DNA of 64,000 bases, taken from NCBI GenBank assembly GCA_028023455.1, contig JAQFVV010012477.1, positions 4,687,751 through 4,751,750 on the forward strand, written 5' to 3'. The notes under the pieces were generated by a model that saw nothing but the letters and a program-made list of their open reading frames with translations, ran no database searches and was not told where the DNA came from. Below are positions 24,901-38,938 of the stretch, one piece after another. Positions within the stretch are counted from its first letter, which is position 1. Every line of letters begins with the position of its first letter. The stretch comes from Epiperipatus broadwayi (Eukaryota > Onychophora > Udeonychophora > Euonychophora > Peripatidae). A program made the position numbers and the translations under genes.

Positions 24901-27900
24901 ATTACCTTTGGAAGAATAGAATATTTTAAATAATATTATATAAAAGGTGCTCTTAAAATGAATGAACTGTTAATTTTCCCAAAATATAGCTGCAAATAAA
25001 GTTAAAGAAATATTTCTAATAATACATTTTCTACTGGAATTGTAAAATGGAAACAAGCTACAGTAATTCTCCTAAATAAACTTATAAATGAATGAAAAAT
25101 AAATCCAAATCTATTGCACTAATTGTTTTTGAGTATTGCTATTTTTGTATACTATTTGTCTCTGTAGGGGTTATAAATGCTTTTATTTTAAAAATGTAAC
25201 AAGACTATGGTGTGTCACTCCTAAAAATAATTCACTAGCAAAAGGACATTGTTTTTCCATGTCAGGAAGCTAATTGTGGAGGAACTTGGATAAAAGAATT
25301 ATGGGTGTTTTTATTTTTTAAAATTCTTTTATTATTATCTTATATTATTTTAATATTATGCCAAAATGTTTTATTTAATTATATGATATAATTATGCATT
25401 TACTCTCATGATAGAGAAAGTTTTATATATATATATAATAGTTGACTTAAAGTAAATTATGATATATGTATCCAAGTAGAGATACATATCTTTACATTTA
25501 TGAGTAACATTTATTAATATTTTATTGATTTCTTTATGGATAAAGAGCCAATATTTGGTTTATCAGCTCATAAAAAATTTCAACTATTATAATATAATAA
25601 TATTATTATGAAGTTATTAATGTAACAAGATATTTGTCTTTATTACATTTAGTAATATTTGCATTTGCTATTTATGTCCACTTTAGTTTTAATATTTTAT
25701 GCTTATTTTATTGGATATGTGTGTTTTTTATTATTTGCAAAATTGTGTGACTTAAAGTATTTTTATAGTCATTTGACTTGTATTCATTTGTTGGTTTCAT
25801 GCATTATTAATGTATTTCAGAGATTAAAAATTTATTTTAGCTTTTTAGTGATTTTTTTTTATCTTGCCATGGTTGTGCCTAGGATAGAAGCTAATCTCTT
25901 TTAAAATAATTGTGGAATGCACATGGTATTATGAATGTTGTGTATTACTTATATTGTATTTTGGAGGATTTGAGCATGATCTCCCCAGTATTTAGTGTTT
26001 ATTTCTCATGAGATTAGATTTCAATATTTCATGGTTGTTTTTTATGCTTAGCTAGTATAGCTTCATCACGAGAGAGGATTTTTCCAGTGATTTATATTCA
26101 ATTTTTCTATGTGTTGAGACCTTGTCCACAAATATATTTACCTGAGAAAAGGGTATTGGAATATCCCATTGTTTCTTTCCAATTATGTAATTATTGCTCT
26201 GAGAAGCCTTTTTTATATCTCCCTTATGAAGATATTTAGTTATATTCCATCATGTAAGGTGAGGTTAATAAATGTGTTAAAATTGTCATGGCAATTGATA
26301 AGGTAGAATTTTGAAGTGTACAGTCACTTCAGGGTCATGTTACTATTCATAGTCTTTAGTAAAGTGCAATAATATATGTATTGTACTGCCATGCTTTGCC
26401 AGCAACTTACAAGTAAACCAACAAACATTTTAGTAATTTAATGGTTATATGAGTGAATAACATAATAAGATATGCACACATGTAATATTATTATTATCAA
26501 GATCTAGAAGTAGCTAGTAATTTATTATGTGGACATAATAAATTATTATTGTGTGTGTGGCTTCTGAAACATTTTCTCATTTTTCCTTATTGTTAAGTTA
26601 ATAAATGCCAGACAGTGGTTTTATTATTTATGTCTTCTATGATAATTATTATTGTCAGAACAAATTACTGAAAAAGATTAAGCCATCTATCAGTTAAGAA
26701 TTTAGCTTTCTAATTTTATTTTTTTTAATGTTACATAATGAAATATTATTATTAGTTAATATGCTATTTAATAATAGCAAACTGAATACAAAGGTATATC
26801 TGAAATATTGTTGCCAATTATAGTTTAAAAGCCTTTAGTAAGTGATTATTTTAGAAAAATTGTGTAACATAACAAATATCTTTAAAAATTAGTTAGCAAA
26901 ATAGTAAAGTACTCTTGCTTTAAAATGAGCATATTGTAGAATAAAAATAGTGTTTAACTAAAAATTTAGCAAATCTGAGTTAACGAACACCCTTATGGTT
27001 GTATAAATAATTAGTGAGTTTGCAAATGTGTAGGCAATTACTTTATCTATGATTTTTGCATCTTGGATAATAAAACAATGTCTATGTTTTGCAGATGACC
27101 TTTCTTTAGCAAAAGTTATTATTAAATTTTCTATACTGTAAACTTGATATTAACTTTAAATAAATGTGTTTATTATTATCATCATAATTTTAGTCTTTGT
27201 TTCTATATACGATTTCTTGAGTCTTGAATTATTAAGTGTTTTACAGATATCTTGGTTTAAATCAGATAATCAATTCAAATAAGATACAGATTCAAACTTA
27301 AAAATGCAAAGTTGCATGAGAATTATAATTCTATAAGTTGGAGTTGCATTTGAAAGAATCAAATATTTATTTGATCTTATTTTCCAAATAATTCTTCGTT
27401 TAAGACTGCATATTATTTAATTATATTATAAATAAAGATTACATTATTTTTGTAATTGATTTTTAATTATGTTGTTGATGAGTATTAAAATGATATAAAA
27501 GGTATCCTTTTTTTCTAGATACTTGAATGTCATCCTGAGTGAAAGACTTTGATTTTCCAAATTTATATATTTTTTTATGCAATTAGTAGTTAGATTAAAC
27601 ATTTCCTTAATTAATTGTTATTATAGTATATTGGGATACATTAGATTATAAGAAAGTATATGTCTCCTTTAGTCTATTAGAATGTCATTCATTTATTCAA
27701 CAACATAATATGATAATTAATAATTAAAATTATTAAAAAAAGAACCCTGAGATCATTACTTATTATTTTATGATTATTAAATTAATTTTATTGTTTACAA
27801 AAATCAATATCATGGCATTAATAAACAATTATAATTTATTATACTATAAGAAAATTACATTAGCCTTTACTTTATAAGAGTATTTTAAATCAGATCATGG

Positions 27901-29786
27901 CAATAAGATGAATTGGTGATTAACATTGATTTTTCAAGATATTTTAAGAAAGTATAACAGAATAAATTCATTATAATATTTTATATGACATATAAACTAC
28001 CTATGCTACTTGGGGGATGAATTTTAATATGGGAAGGTTGATTAACTTTAATAGTAGTGGATAAGAATGACTGAGGTTTCTCCTCTTCTTAATTTATTTG
28101 TTTATGTTATAATCATATGCATTTGTCATTATTTTAATTCCCTTATATTTTAATGCATATCTCTGTAGTAAATCCTATTTTTTCAAATAACCACTGAACT
28201 TAGCCAAAGGACATTATTGTCATCAGGAGATAGGATATCATATATTATGTATTTTGTAAAATTTGAGTAGAATATATATATATAATAAAAATAATAAAGT
28301 ACATCTGGGTCCCAAGGTTCCACAAAAAACCTGCATTAAAAAAAATCGCACAAAAATAGACTTAATGTACCTTGGAAAATAGGGGATAGGTGCTATAATT
28401 TTCAGAATTTGCATAAAAGCAAAGCAACAAGAAAAAATTACTTTAAAATTCACATTAAACAAATAAGCAAATAAAGTATGACTAATAAAAAATTTCATAT
28501 ATTTGAAAAAAATTAATACAAGACAAACGTTTTTTACTTTTTTATTACTACAGTATTTAATTTTATATTTTGCATACATATTTTAATCATTACCACTAGT
28601 GTTCATTTGTAAGCTGGTAAGAAATCAGATTCGATGTGATGTGATGTATTGTGGCTTCTCCTTAAATGAAGTCAAGAATCTCTCAGCAACTATGTCCTGA
28701 AAAACCTGTTAGCCACTTTATTTTTATTCGTGAAGTGATGTACAACTAGCACCATTTTCAGTCTTGTGCTGTATTAATGGTTTTCTGTTTGTATATTAAA
28801 AAATGAGATGCAATCAAAACAAAAAGATTATACATTATCATTAGAAAAATTATTTTCAGTTTATAAAATCTTCATTTTTATTTTAAAAACCTAAAAGATT
28901 ATTTATTTTTGTTATATATAAAAAATACATTTTAAAAGTTTACATTTTTTGAATATTTATTGTGATATTTTTATATGTAAGTATGAATCTATTATTATTA
29001 TTACTCATTAGTATAAAATAGGTTATTTACATAGAAGCTAAGTTCTAATACAGTTTCAGGCCATATTCGTGTTAGCTGCTAATATAACGTTATATTTTTG
29101 GAAAAAAAGTATTTCAAGTCAAAATAAGTTATTAATAATTTAAATTTCTTGACACCTAATAAAAATAGTCAAATATAAAAGATATTAAGAAGAAACATGA
29201 ATCACATAACTTCAAAATAGCATTAAAATAATCCACATAAAATGAGACCCAGGTGTATAACAATGATAATGTATCGTATAAATAACTGCAGAAGTACTTT
29301 CAGTATATTTCTAAACCTTCTTCAACTGAAACCATTTTAATTTAATAAAAATAAATGTTATTATGTTATATCTCAAGATTCATGATTTTTAATATTTTCA
29401 CATTGTCTATTGATTAAAGACATCCTATTTCTAATTATCAAAATTGTATTTTTAATTTTTCTTTTATTTTGATTTTTTTCTACATGAAAAAACTTAGTAT
29501 TTTTCAAATCAAATTTTAATGTGAACTTCCATGTTTTTTTAATCATAAAAAAACAGATACCATTATTAAATCATTAAGTCTCTTATTTTATGTATATATA
29601 TAATATTTCATGCTCTTTTAAGCTTTTCTCAAGGCTACACTTTGATTCACCTATATATGAAATCTTGCACATATTTAAAATTTGATATATGATATTATAT
29701 TTGTTTATTAGATATACTATTATTTTAATTATTTACTAATTCTATTAATATTAGGTGGAACATAAAATGAAACATTATAAAATCTT

Positions 29787-29817
<31 letters not shown>

Positions 29818-29819
<2 letters not shown>

Positions 29820-29930
29820 GAAAAACAAAACAAGTTTTATATACGTAAAAACCTGCTATTGCTTGTATTAATGATCAATAGATGGAGGTCTTGGTAAAGC
29901 TCCATCTATTGATCATATATATATATATAC
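29818..29930 (+). mobile_element. Short MITE bounded by TA tracts, with internal 16-bp palindrome
   Basis: The sequence from GAAAAACAAAACAAG through TTGCTTGTATTAATGATCAA matches 57599-57670. Here the element turns back on itself: TGATCAATAGATGGAG and CTCCATCTATTGATCA are perfect inverted arms around a 12-bp loop. TA tracts flank both ends. Confidence 0.75.
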
Positions 29931-30086
29931 AAAACCATAAAACAATACAATACTAGATAAAAATCCAAACTTTACCAAAATCCTTACACGACCATTGGTT
30001 CATCTACTAGATGAAACCATGGTCATGTAAGAATTTTAGTAACATTTGGATTTTTATCTAGTATTGTATAGTTTTATGGTTTTGTA
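29928..30086. mobile_element. Foldback, ~79-bp imperfect arms, almost no loop
   Basis: The left arm from TACAAAACCATAAAACAATA to TTGGTTCATCTA mirrors the right arm that ends in TAGTTTTATGGTTTTGTA, with about ten mismatches. Only a few bases separate the arms. It directly abuts the TA tract that ends the neighbouring MITE. It is non-coding. Confidence 0.85.
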
Positions 30087-31146
30087 TTTTATTTATTACT
30101 AGTATAGTGGTAGGCAGTTTTGAATTATATATATAAATTAGTTTCTGCATTTGCAACATATGGAATCAATATCTACTTTTTATTATAAACTTTCTGCTCC
30201 TCTAAATTATTATATATATTTTCTAAATTAATGTAAAGTATAAAAATGTATTTGTTATTATAACCAACTTCAATCAACTGTTTGTAAAAAATTATTGTTA
30301 TGTAATATATCACTTTTATAATGATACAATTTTTTATTGTGAAATAAAAATGCAGTACTCATTCTTTTGATTTATAATACTTATAACCTTTCTTGCAAAC
30401 AGTTTATCAGTTTATAACTTAATAAACCATTATCACTTACAACATAGAAATCAAGATATTTAATTGCTTTATTATTTTATTTTCAATGGGACATTTCAAA
30501 CTATTTAATTTGTTCAACTCATCTATAAGACAAAAATATTATCAACATATCTTTTGTAACACTTAATATATCTAAAATGGCAATTATTGAAGCTAATATA
30601 AATTGTCTTGTGGATAAAACTGAATAAATTAAATAGTTTGATATGGATAGTTGAAAAGGAAAAAAAGAAAACTATTTAATATCTTGATTGGTATGTTACA
30701 AGAAATGATAGTTTATTAAATTATAAACTGATAATAAAACCTTTGCAAGAAAGGGATTATATATAGTATACATTAAAAGTAAACACTTGTGCATCATAAA
30801 ATAGCAAGACTGAAGTATTTTCTACTTTGCAATGAGAAATAATGTCATTTTGAAAGTGATAAATAGCATAGCATTAAAATATTTACAAAAGAGTAGTTGT
30901 TTAAAGTTGGACATGATGACAGATAACTGTATTTTTCTTTATATCAATTTAGAAAAAGATATACTAATTTAAAGAAATAAAAGGTTAATGATAAAAAATG
31001 GATATTGATTCCATACATTTTATATGCTCAAACTAAATTTTTTTTAAAAAAATGTAGGAAGTTACATATTTCATTTTGTGTTCTACTTAATGGTAATAGA
31101 TTGGTAAATAATTAAAAAATATTATACTCATAAAACAAAAAATAAT

Positions 31147-31400
31147 AATGTATATCAAATTTTATGCATGTGCAAAGCTTTTTATATAGGTGAATCAAGA
31201 TGCATATTTGAAAAAAAGCTAAAAGAGCATATGTGTTATATATACATATAAAAAATAAGTAACATAATGATTCAATAATGACATTTTGCTTCCAGTTTGG
31301 AATATGGAAAATAGTAACATTCTTTATGATTTGTGAAAGGATAATAAAAAAAAAATTAAGGAAGCAATTTTGATAAATGTTAATATATTTTTAATTAATA
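31147..31400 (+). pseudogene. GIY-YIG domain remnant of a Penelope-like element
   Basis: The frame shows C-M-C-K then FYIGES, an Arg/Lys-rich helix ending LKEHM, and after frame breaks KKIKEAILINVN. These correspond to the GIY-YIG core and the Glu helix of PLE endonucleases; compare the intact frame at 8631-9008. Multiple stops and shifts mean no product. Confidence 0.65.
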
Positions 31401-31459
31401 GATAATGTGCAAATGTTAAAATTCTTGAGACTTGTGAAATAACATGATGTTTACTTCCA

Positions 31460-32382
31460 TTAAATTTAAATGGTTTAAAAATGTTAAGAAATTAGCTGGA
31501 ATTACTTTTTGCAGTTTATTATAGTTATTTATAAAATATATTACCACCATTATACTTTATTATTTTTATTATAGTTTTATTACAATAATTATTCTATGGT
31601 AGATATTTTATATATATAATCTTTTGACATTTATTTATGATCTTTATAGAAATTTATAAAAACATAATCTTACAATACAGCAATGTTTGATGAAAAATGA
31701 ATCAAAACACTTATAGAACACATGTTTTTGTCAATTAAACTGGATTTCATCAGTTCTAGAGATGATGTCAAATATAGCAATTCAGATTCAAATGCTCACT
31801 TTGATATAAAAAAATTGTATGTGAATTTTAGTAGTAATTTATTAAAAATTTCACACATATCAGTTTAACATTAATTGATAAAGCAATTACTACTTAAATT
31901 CATATTTAATTTTATAACACATTGAGCATTATACATTTATTTAAATGGACTCTGAGTTGATATGTTTGATGTGGTCTCAATTAATTTCTTGCATAATTAA
32001 TGAAGTTATGTTTGATTGAGAAAAACACAAATCTATAACATGTTTAGTTAATTTTTTTTAATAAAATGCTATGTATAAGCCTATAAGTTTCTATAAATTT
32101 TTATAGAGGTATAAATAAATTACATTAATAGATTACATATTTATGATATTTAGTAAATATTATATTTAATATTTCCACAGATTATGATGACTATAATGCT
32201 GATTCTTGTTATTACTTAAAACAACAATTCTACTGTAAGGTCTGACCTTGACAACGATGGATGCTATTTCATCAGAATAATGAAAATTAAAACAAAATAA
32301 TACACAGTATAATCCAAATAAGATTATATATATATATGTTTAAAATCTTTGACTGTAGGGATGTTTATTTATGTTCTCTTAA

Positions 32383-32421
<39 letters not shown>

Positions 32422-34493
32422 TTAAAACATTTTTTTTTTTTTTTTTTTTTGTTTTTTTTTTTTCCACCCAAAAAAATTTTTTTAAACACCAACACAAATT
32501 TTTTTTTTTGTTGAATTGTTTTTTTTTTTTTTTATTTAAAAAAAAAAGAAGAAACCCCACCAAACAAAAAATTTTAAAAGAAATCAAAAATAATAAAGAA
32601 ATTTTATAAAAAAAAAACACTGAGGGAGAGAGATTGATAGGGAGAAGGGCCCCCCGGGGGGAAAAGGGTTAAATTTAATTTTTAATTTTATGTAACTGAA
32701 TTATAATGAGATTGCACATAAAACTCCTCACATTTATGGGATTTTTCGGAAGATCAAATAAAAATCTGAAGTTTTATGATATATGTCATTGATTACAGAA
32801 TGATCTAAATTAATGTTAGCATTATACTGCCAATTAATAACAATAACAACAAAATTTTTTTAAAAAAGTCAAAGATGCAAATTACATTAAATGCAGAGTA
32901 ATGAAATAAAATCTATTGTTTATTTTCTTTTCTAATATTTACAAAGATTATTTGTTATTGTTTTTACAAGTACTAGCTATCTAAAGGATGCTGATTCAGC
33001 CAGAATTGCATTTTGGGATTATTTTTCTCATTGCCTTTATTTCTCTATTTGAAATTTAAGAATATAAAATAATAATTTTAAGATATAACTAAAAGAATTG
33101 TATAGTATTAAATAAACGTATAAGCATTTGAATCTTTGCATTATAGTGATATAATTTTACAAGTTACGTTTTTATTATATCTAAGATAATTGTGTGTATT
33201 TAGAGATCTATGCCTAATAGTATGCTGGGTTAGTCAATAGTATTCTGTCCAATAGACAGGTCCAGAGAGTAGTCACAACATCAATTCATTCATTCTTCCA
33301 TTCCATTCTCCTCCTTGCCCTTTCTGGGTTAATAAGACAACAAATACTATCCCAATTGATATCAATTCATCGCCATCATCAATAATATTTTGTTATTGTT
33401 TGCCATCTTTTAATATATAGTTTATCATTTTAAAGTTACATACTCTAACTATTAAGATGCTTTACATCTTTTATTATATATAATCTTTTTTTATATCCCA
33501 TTTAATAAGAAATAAATTATTCTACTAAATTGACATCCTTTTACTTTAAGAACAATACTTAATTAAATGTTTTTTATATGTTTAGCGAAATAAAATAAAA
33601 AACAACAATTAGTTAAAGTAATATTTCTAAAACAAAATTAGTTCAATATAAAAAATAGATTTTGTACATTCAAATTTATTTGCAAATACTTAATATGTTA
33701 CTTCTTCTAACTTAATTAAAGAAGTAATTTTAAATAATAAATTTTAACACAATAGTCAATTCTTAAAGGTAAATACATATTTAAATTATATAATTATCTA
33801 ATAATAAAAACACATATTTAATGTAAAACGAGTTGAAATCTTAAAGTATTTTAAACATTTTAAAGTCGAAAACTTTAAATTATACTTAAATCCTTAAATA
33901 TAGTTTTTGAGATCATGTACATATGTGAATATCTGTGTGCCACATATTATTATTATTATAACAACTAACATTTCAGCTTTATAATCTCGCCAACAATCTT
34001 CATCTACACTCAAACTAACGCCATCTATAAGATAAAACAAAATCATATGTATATATAATTGTCATACATACTTTTGTCATTGTTGCAAAAAGGTATTATG
34101 CTATAAAGTGACGTCTATTCTTTCTTTATATAAGCCATAGGATCTTGGTGTTGTTATCATTGCGATGTTTTAGCAATTGATGCTGAATAATATTTTTATT
34201 GAACCTGCACATAAATATTCATATGAGACTTATTATCTGGGAGATAAATAACATTTTCTAATAACAAGTTATTTATTTCCCATAGATCCTATCTGCTTTT
34301 TTGTTTGTTTATGAAACCATCATTGATGCAATCATACCAATTTGAACTTTTCCATTGTTACTCCTGATCTCGATGTGCTTTATCAATCTGAAGCCAGTGA
34401 AGCACATATTTTTGCTTTTTATTTCAACAACTCATGAATTAACTTGTACAAAAATATTTGAATACAAGCATAATTTATATACTTGGAGTTTAA
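31460..34493. other. Intronic AT-rich DNA with one aberrant homopolymer patch
   Basis: No gene was recognised. The segment 32385-32670 is unusual (see its own entry). The remainder is simple AT-rich sequence with TA tracts near 31610 and 32328. The minus-strand frame at 32414-32620 is the translation of poly-A/poly-T and is rejected. Confidence 0.5.
32385..32670. repeat. Homopolymer mosaic with a GGGCCCCCCGGGGGG patch, possible assembly artefact
   Basis: T runs of 10-30 bases alternate with A runs, then GAGGGAGAGAGATTGATAGG and a block of pure G and C runs followed by AAAAGGG. The G/C homopolymer staircase is unlike anything else in the window. It could be a true low-complexity locus, but it has the look of poorly resolved consensus sequence. 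Confidence 0.6.
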
Positions 34494-34977
34494 ATGTAAT
34501 TATAAGAGATTTGAACACAGACTTTCAAGGTCCCTTCAGCTTTCTACTCTATCTCATACAACTGCTACACATGACAACACAATGTGAAATAGACAAATGA
34601 TCTCCAATATGCATTTTTGTGCTGAACCAATTCTCATCAATTGGTCCACATTATCATCTCCTCCTACACACATGCGCACACACTTATATATATATATAAT
34701 CAGTACAGATGGCTGAAGAGTTGGAGGGTGAAGTAGATTGAAGCCTGTTCATTAATGTTTCAAGATTTTCTGTCTTAATACAAACCAAGCACTGAATATA
34801 TGTGGGTGGGAGATGATGATCTGGATCAACTGATGAATGTTAATTCAGTATGAAAAACATATATTGGAGATTATTTGTCTTCTCACCATGTGTATGGTCA
34901 TATGTATAAGTTGTATGAAATAGAGTAGATAGCTGAAAGGAGCCTAAAAGTATGTGTTCAAATTTTCTATAATTATA
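34494..34977. mobile_element. Foldback element with ~180-bp inverted arms
   Basis: Left arm (about 34494-34674) and right arm (about 34795-34977) are diverged reverse complements. Paired landmarks are AGATTTGAACACAGACTTTC versus AAAGTATGTGTTCAAAT, CTACTCTATCTCATACAACT versus AGTTGTATGAAATAGAGTAG, and GATCTCCAATAT versus ATATTGGAGATTA. A TA tract sits in the centre. Single-arm relatives occur at about 39545-39650 and 42655-42735, so this is a multi-copy family. The frame at 34355-34600 runs into the arm and is not a gene. Confidence 0.8.
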
Positions 34978-37557
34978 CAAAAATAATATATTTTAGTGTT
35001 TTGTAGGATTTAATGAAATAGTTGTGACAGATTCTGGAGTGTATAATCCAAGGATTGATTCCACTTTTGACACCTCCAGTGCTTGAATTTTTTGTAAACT
35101 CCTAAGAAACAAACCCATTCAAATAGTTTATTAAATATATTTTAGTTACTGTTTTAGTCAATAGGTGAAATGTCATGTATTTCAAAAAAATTACATGAGC
35201 AAAATAAAAAAGTTAAAAATATGCAAGAAAATGTCAACTTTAATAAACACCATGGTATATAAAAGAAGTTTAAAAAGTAAGTAATTTTTTTTATTTGTAA
35301 TTTTTAAAATTGTGATATAGTATTATACTATATATGTTTAAACTTTATTATAAGAAATTTGATGTGAAAAGCATGCTATTGTCACATTGTGTTTAATAAA
35401 AATATATGGTGTTTAGCAGTAAAATTATAATATTTTATTATTATCTATAACATTTTAATAGTAACATTATTACATTTAGAATTATATTGTAAGATTACTA
35501 TATGTATTTTTATAAGCTATCTATCAGAACATATTTAGATTTTTCTGTAAACACATATAACAAATAACTTTACAGCAAATTCATACGTTTGGGGAAAAAA
35601 TGAAAATAGTGGTTCCTATAATGGGAAATAAAAATATGAACTACCAGTTGCATGACATTAACTGGCTGGCTGTTATTTAAACTTCTGTAACTAATGAATT
35701 AAGTATATATGTATTACTTCAAACAGTATATAACACATGGTAAAACTAGAATTGCTATTGCTTGTTAATTTTACAGAATTGCTAAATATCAATCTTGAAC
35801 AGATCATTAATAATTTCTATTTTACCATCTTATTATAACAATTCATTTTATACTATTTATAAATGATCTATTCTTTATATTATGAAGCACAGTTTATGTT
35901 CTAGTAGTGTGGTAGTAAAAGTATTAGCATTGGTAAATAGATAAGGCCTACTCATCTAGATAAATATATCTTAAAAGCCAGTAGTGTTACTTGAAAAATA
36001 TTTCTTTTAGATTATCAAAATGATTTTTAATCATTTTTTATTTATTAATAGACTTTTATTTAAAAATATGTTTTATTGTTTTTTGTTTCATTTTATTTAT
36101 TGAATATTATTTTACACATACACATATGAGTATATTCTGCATATATTTAGTAACATACATTTTTTTGATGAAGCTTATTTCATAACAAAGATTTCTTTGG
36201 TTTTGTGTAACACTTAGTTCACAATGGTTTTAATCACTCTCATTTGTGCTTCAAAAATACTTCTACAGTTTTCAAATAAATTGTTGTTTTTACAAGTTTA
36301 TTTACTGCTTTGATGTACCAATTTTATTAAATAATAGTATAAAAATTATGAATAATTCAAGAAATCGTTTTTTTCCAAAAAACTTTTTTTAACAAGTCAA
36401 ATTACTTTAATCTCTTCCACAGATGAGAGTCATGAACTCTGTACTCAAGTTGAGTATGTGTAGCACTAAGCATGTTTATTATAGTATATGTATCATTAAA
36501 CAGGGTTATTATTCAGGAGTTCATAAGAAGTTTAAGCATTAATGTCAACAGATATAGTTTTTGATCCATGGACAATGAGTTTTAGAATATGCCACTTTAA
36601 TGCAAGAAATATCTAAATAAAAAAGACATATCAATAAACTAATTAATGTTAGTTATAATAATATATTAATTTATGTTTATCTCTTTCAGTTGTATACATT
36701 AATCTCATCATTGCAATTAAAAGCAGAACTCAGTTTTATAGTTAATAATATTAATGACTTAGAACATTTCTTTGAAGATGTATTTTTTCATTCCATAACA
36801 CTTGAAAATATATAACTATCTTTAATAATTCACATGTAAATCCATTCTTCACTACATGAATGCTTGGCATCTATTCATACTCTAATCAAAACTCATTTAG
36901 TAGTTTTCTAAGCCAAGTGCGTATTAAATAAAAATTAATTTAACTATCTTAAAAGAACTAGACTTTCTACAGAACACTAGTAACTATAAAGATATAAGGA
37001 TTAATACATTTAACTTCTATGACAATGAGCTGGAATTTAAATCAGGAGAAGGTGAATTTTGATATGAAGTTTGAAATCAATATAAGATTATTTTTAACAA
37101 GGTATTCCATAATAAATCTCATTGAACATCTAGTTGTAATTCATTAAATAAGTAATCAATTAAAAGCCACAATTGCAATATGGCAAAGTCTTCTTACTAA
37201 TAAAGAAGAGTCATACTTATGTAGGGGCTGAATCAAATGTTTATATTGCCATTAACTTTTATATTTATAGTTCACTTATAACTTAGTAAACATTGAAAAA
37301 CTTCCAAAAAATATTTTATTTCCAATCTTATGTAAAAACATTTTTTAATATGCCTCATTGTACTATGGTAACAAAATTTAACATTATCAACAAGTTTATA
37401 GTTTTTCTATACCAATAAAAAAAATTCTGGATCTTTTTTGAAATATTCCAAAATTTTCATTCCCTATGCAGCTAGTTAACCAGTAAATAACAAATCTTAA
37501 ATTTGTTCAAGTGGGTTCTACAAAGGACTAAATAATAAGTAGTTTCTAAAGAAATTA
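34978..37557. other. Intronic AT-rich DNA, no element recognised
   Basis: No splice-bounded coding segment, transposon protein or RNA gene was seen on either strand. Confidence 0.5.
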
Positions 37558-38060
37558 AAACAGTGGTTCTTGGAATCCAAAATAATTGACTACCTCCTGA
37601 AACTTAATCTCTGATCTCTTCCTACAAATCACTTTCTGGTACACAGAAGAAAATTTGCCAAAATAAACTGCCAGTGTCAACTGTGCTCCACCAATGATGA
37701 TACCATCACACATATTGTATACATGTGCCCTCTGCTAAGTCAGGTGAGGACATTCATCAATGAAAGAGTTTCTTTCGACTACAGAGAAGCACGGATAATT
37801 CAAAATGCTATCAAACTGGAATTTTTTCAAAAATTAGAGTAGCTACCTTCCTCTTATTTGCAACATGGCTAACAAGGTGCAAATTAATGTCTGGCCATCA
37901 GAACCTAAATGTCATAGAAGCATTTAAAAGCATTTTCAAGGCAACATCCTTTCTACAATATTGTTAAGAGGAGGTTGCCTTGACACTTATATAATCCCTA
38001 TATCAATAACAATCAACAATTTCAAACTACCGCTAAGGTAACCTCCCTTTAATAACATAT
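37558..38060 (+). pseudogene. LINE 3' fragment: C-terminal zinc-knuckle region of a non-LTR retrotransposon
   Basis: With a few stops and one or two frameshifts the plus strand reads KQWFLESKIIDYLLKLNL, then SLPTNHFLVHRRKF, CQCQLC...TITHIVYMCPLL, and later ATFLLFATWLTRCK and NLNVIEAFKSI. This is clearly the same protein as the 156-codon frame of the larger copy at 40690-41160, including the CxxC-x8-H-x4-C cluster. The sequence after it contains GAGGTTGCCTTGACACTTAT and GGTAACCTCC, which resemble the head of the composite repeats at 20.7 and 21.06 kb. Confidence 0.8.
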
Positions 38061-38389
38061 ATATTATAACACTTACACAACTCATCATATCTAACTTCTT
38101 TTGCTAAAAATTTTATTAACCATTATCAGGGCAACATTAGATATAATTATTATCCTGATTATAGAAAAAATATAAATATTTATTTATTTATTTATTTTTT
38201 ACTGTGTTTGGAATGTTTTATGGTTGTGACTGAACAAATTTGAGATTTTTTTCAAAAAGTAAATTTATTTGACATTAAATCTGTAATGTACATTATAAAC
38301 AGTATATAATTACATTGAATTAAATAGAGCTAAATACATGTCTAGAATCTTGAGTATAAGTATGAACCAAAGTCTTTGGTTATCAGCTG

Positions 38390-38740
38390 AGTTAATCTAT
38401 TAGAGTAAGTTCTGTGATGGAGTATTGCTCCATCTACCTGTCTTCAATAGTTTGAATTATTGATAGCTATTCAGCATTTTGGCATTACTTCTGATGGGGA
38501 ATGTTCACTTTATTCATTAGGCTTTGCATGAGAGACCTTCTCCCCATGGCTTTGATTTAGACAATGGTCTTTTTTTTGAGTCTATTTCCTTTGAAGTTAA
38601 TCAACTCCCATGATTGTTTGTAGAGCCATTCTGGGGTTAACATTTGATTTCTGATGCTTTTAAATGCTTTTATGACATTTAGGTTTCAATCTGGAGTAGA
38701 TTTTTCTTTCAGATACTTAGATAGCTATACATTGTTCATA
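38390..38740 (-). pseudogene. LINE C-terminal fragment, third copy
   Basis: On the minus strand the segment around 38720-38600 reads NLNVIKAFKSIRNQ, MLTPEWLYKQSWELINF and KGNRLKKK. This matches the end of the other two copies (compare MLAPDWLYQQTW near the end of the 156-codon frame). It faces the plus-strand fragment at 37558-38060, giving a tail-to-tail pair separated by about 350 bp. Confidence 0.7.
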
Positions 38741-38938
38741 AGTAAATGGATATGCAAATGTTTTTAAATAGAAAGGAAAGAAAAATATTGTTCTAACTCA
38801 TTACTCAGCAATCAGCAAGTCTGATAAATAATGACTTACTCCTATTTTTAAATGAGGAACTTAAGCCTTTGATTTATAGTGAAAGTAATAAATAACTGAA
38901 TAGTAAAACTTCAGGATAATACTTCAATCTCATCATAA

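Larger units (their letters stand above)
29355..31455. mobile_element. Decayed Penelope-like element in head-to-head inverted arrangement
   Basis: The plus-strand right arm (about 30655-31455) and the minus-strand left arm (about 29355-30500) are diverged reverse complements. In the right arm, 31153-31235 translates as YQILCMCKAFYIGESRC followed by a short basic stretch, a GIY-YIG core with PLE spacing. Further on, KKIKEAILINVN (about 31350-31385) carries the catalytic-Glu region. The left arm repeats the CKISYIGES-type core near 29650 in mirror orientation. Stops and frameshifts are frequent. A 120-bp MITE and an inverted repeat (29818-30086) have inserted into the left arm, so the PLE is older than they are. 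Confidence 0.7.

Noticed and set aside
25659-25904. 81-codon hydrophobic frame resembling a membrane protein
   Set aside because: T-rich DNA encodes Phe, Leu and Ile by default. There are no neighbouring exons and the composition matches the surrounding intron.
28238-28579. 113-codon minus-strand hydrophobic frame
   Set aside because: Same reason: low-complexity AT-rich translation, with a TA tract inside and no recognisable family.
32414-32620. Minus-strand 68-codon frame rich in Phe and Lys
   Set aside because: It is poly-A/poly-T sequence read as codons, in a patch that may be an assembly artefact.
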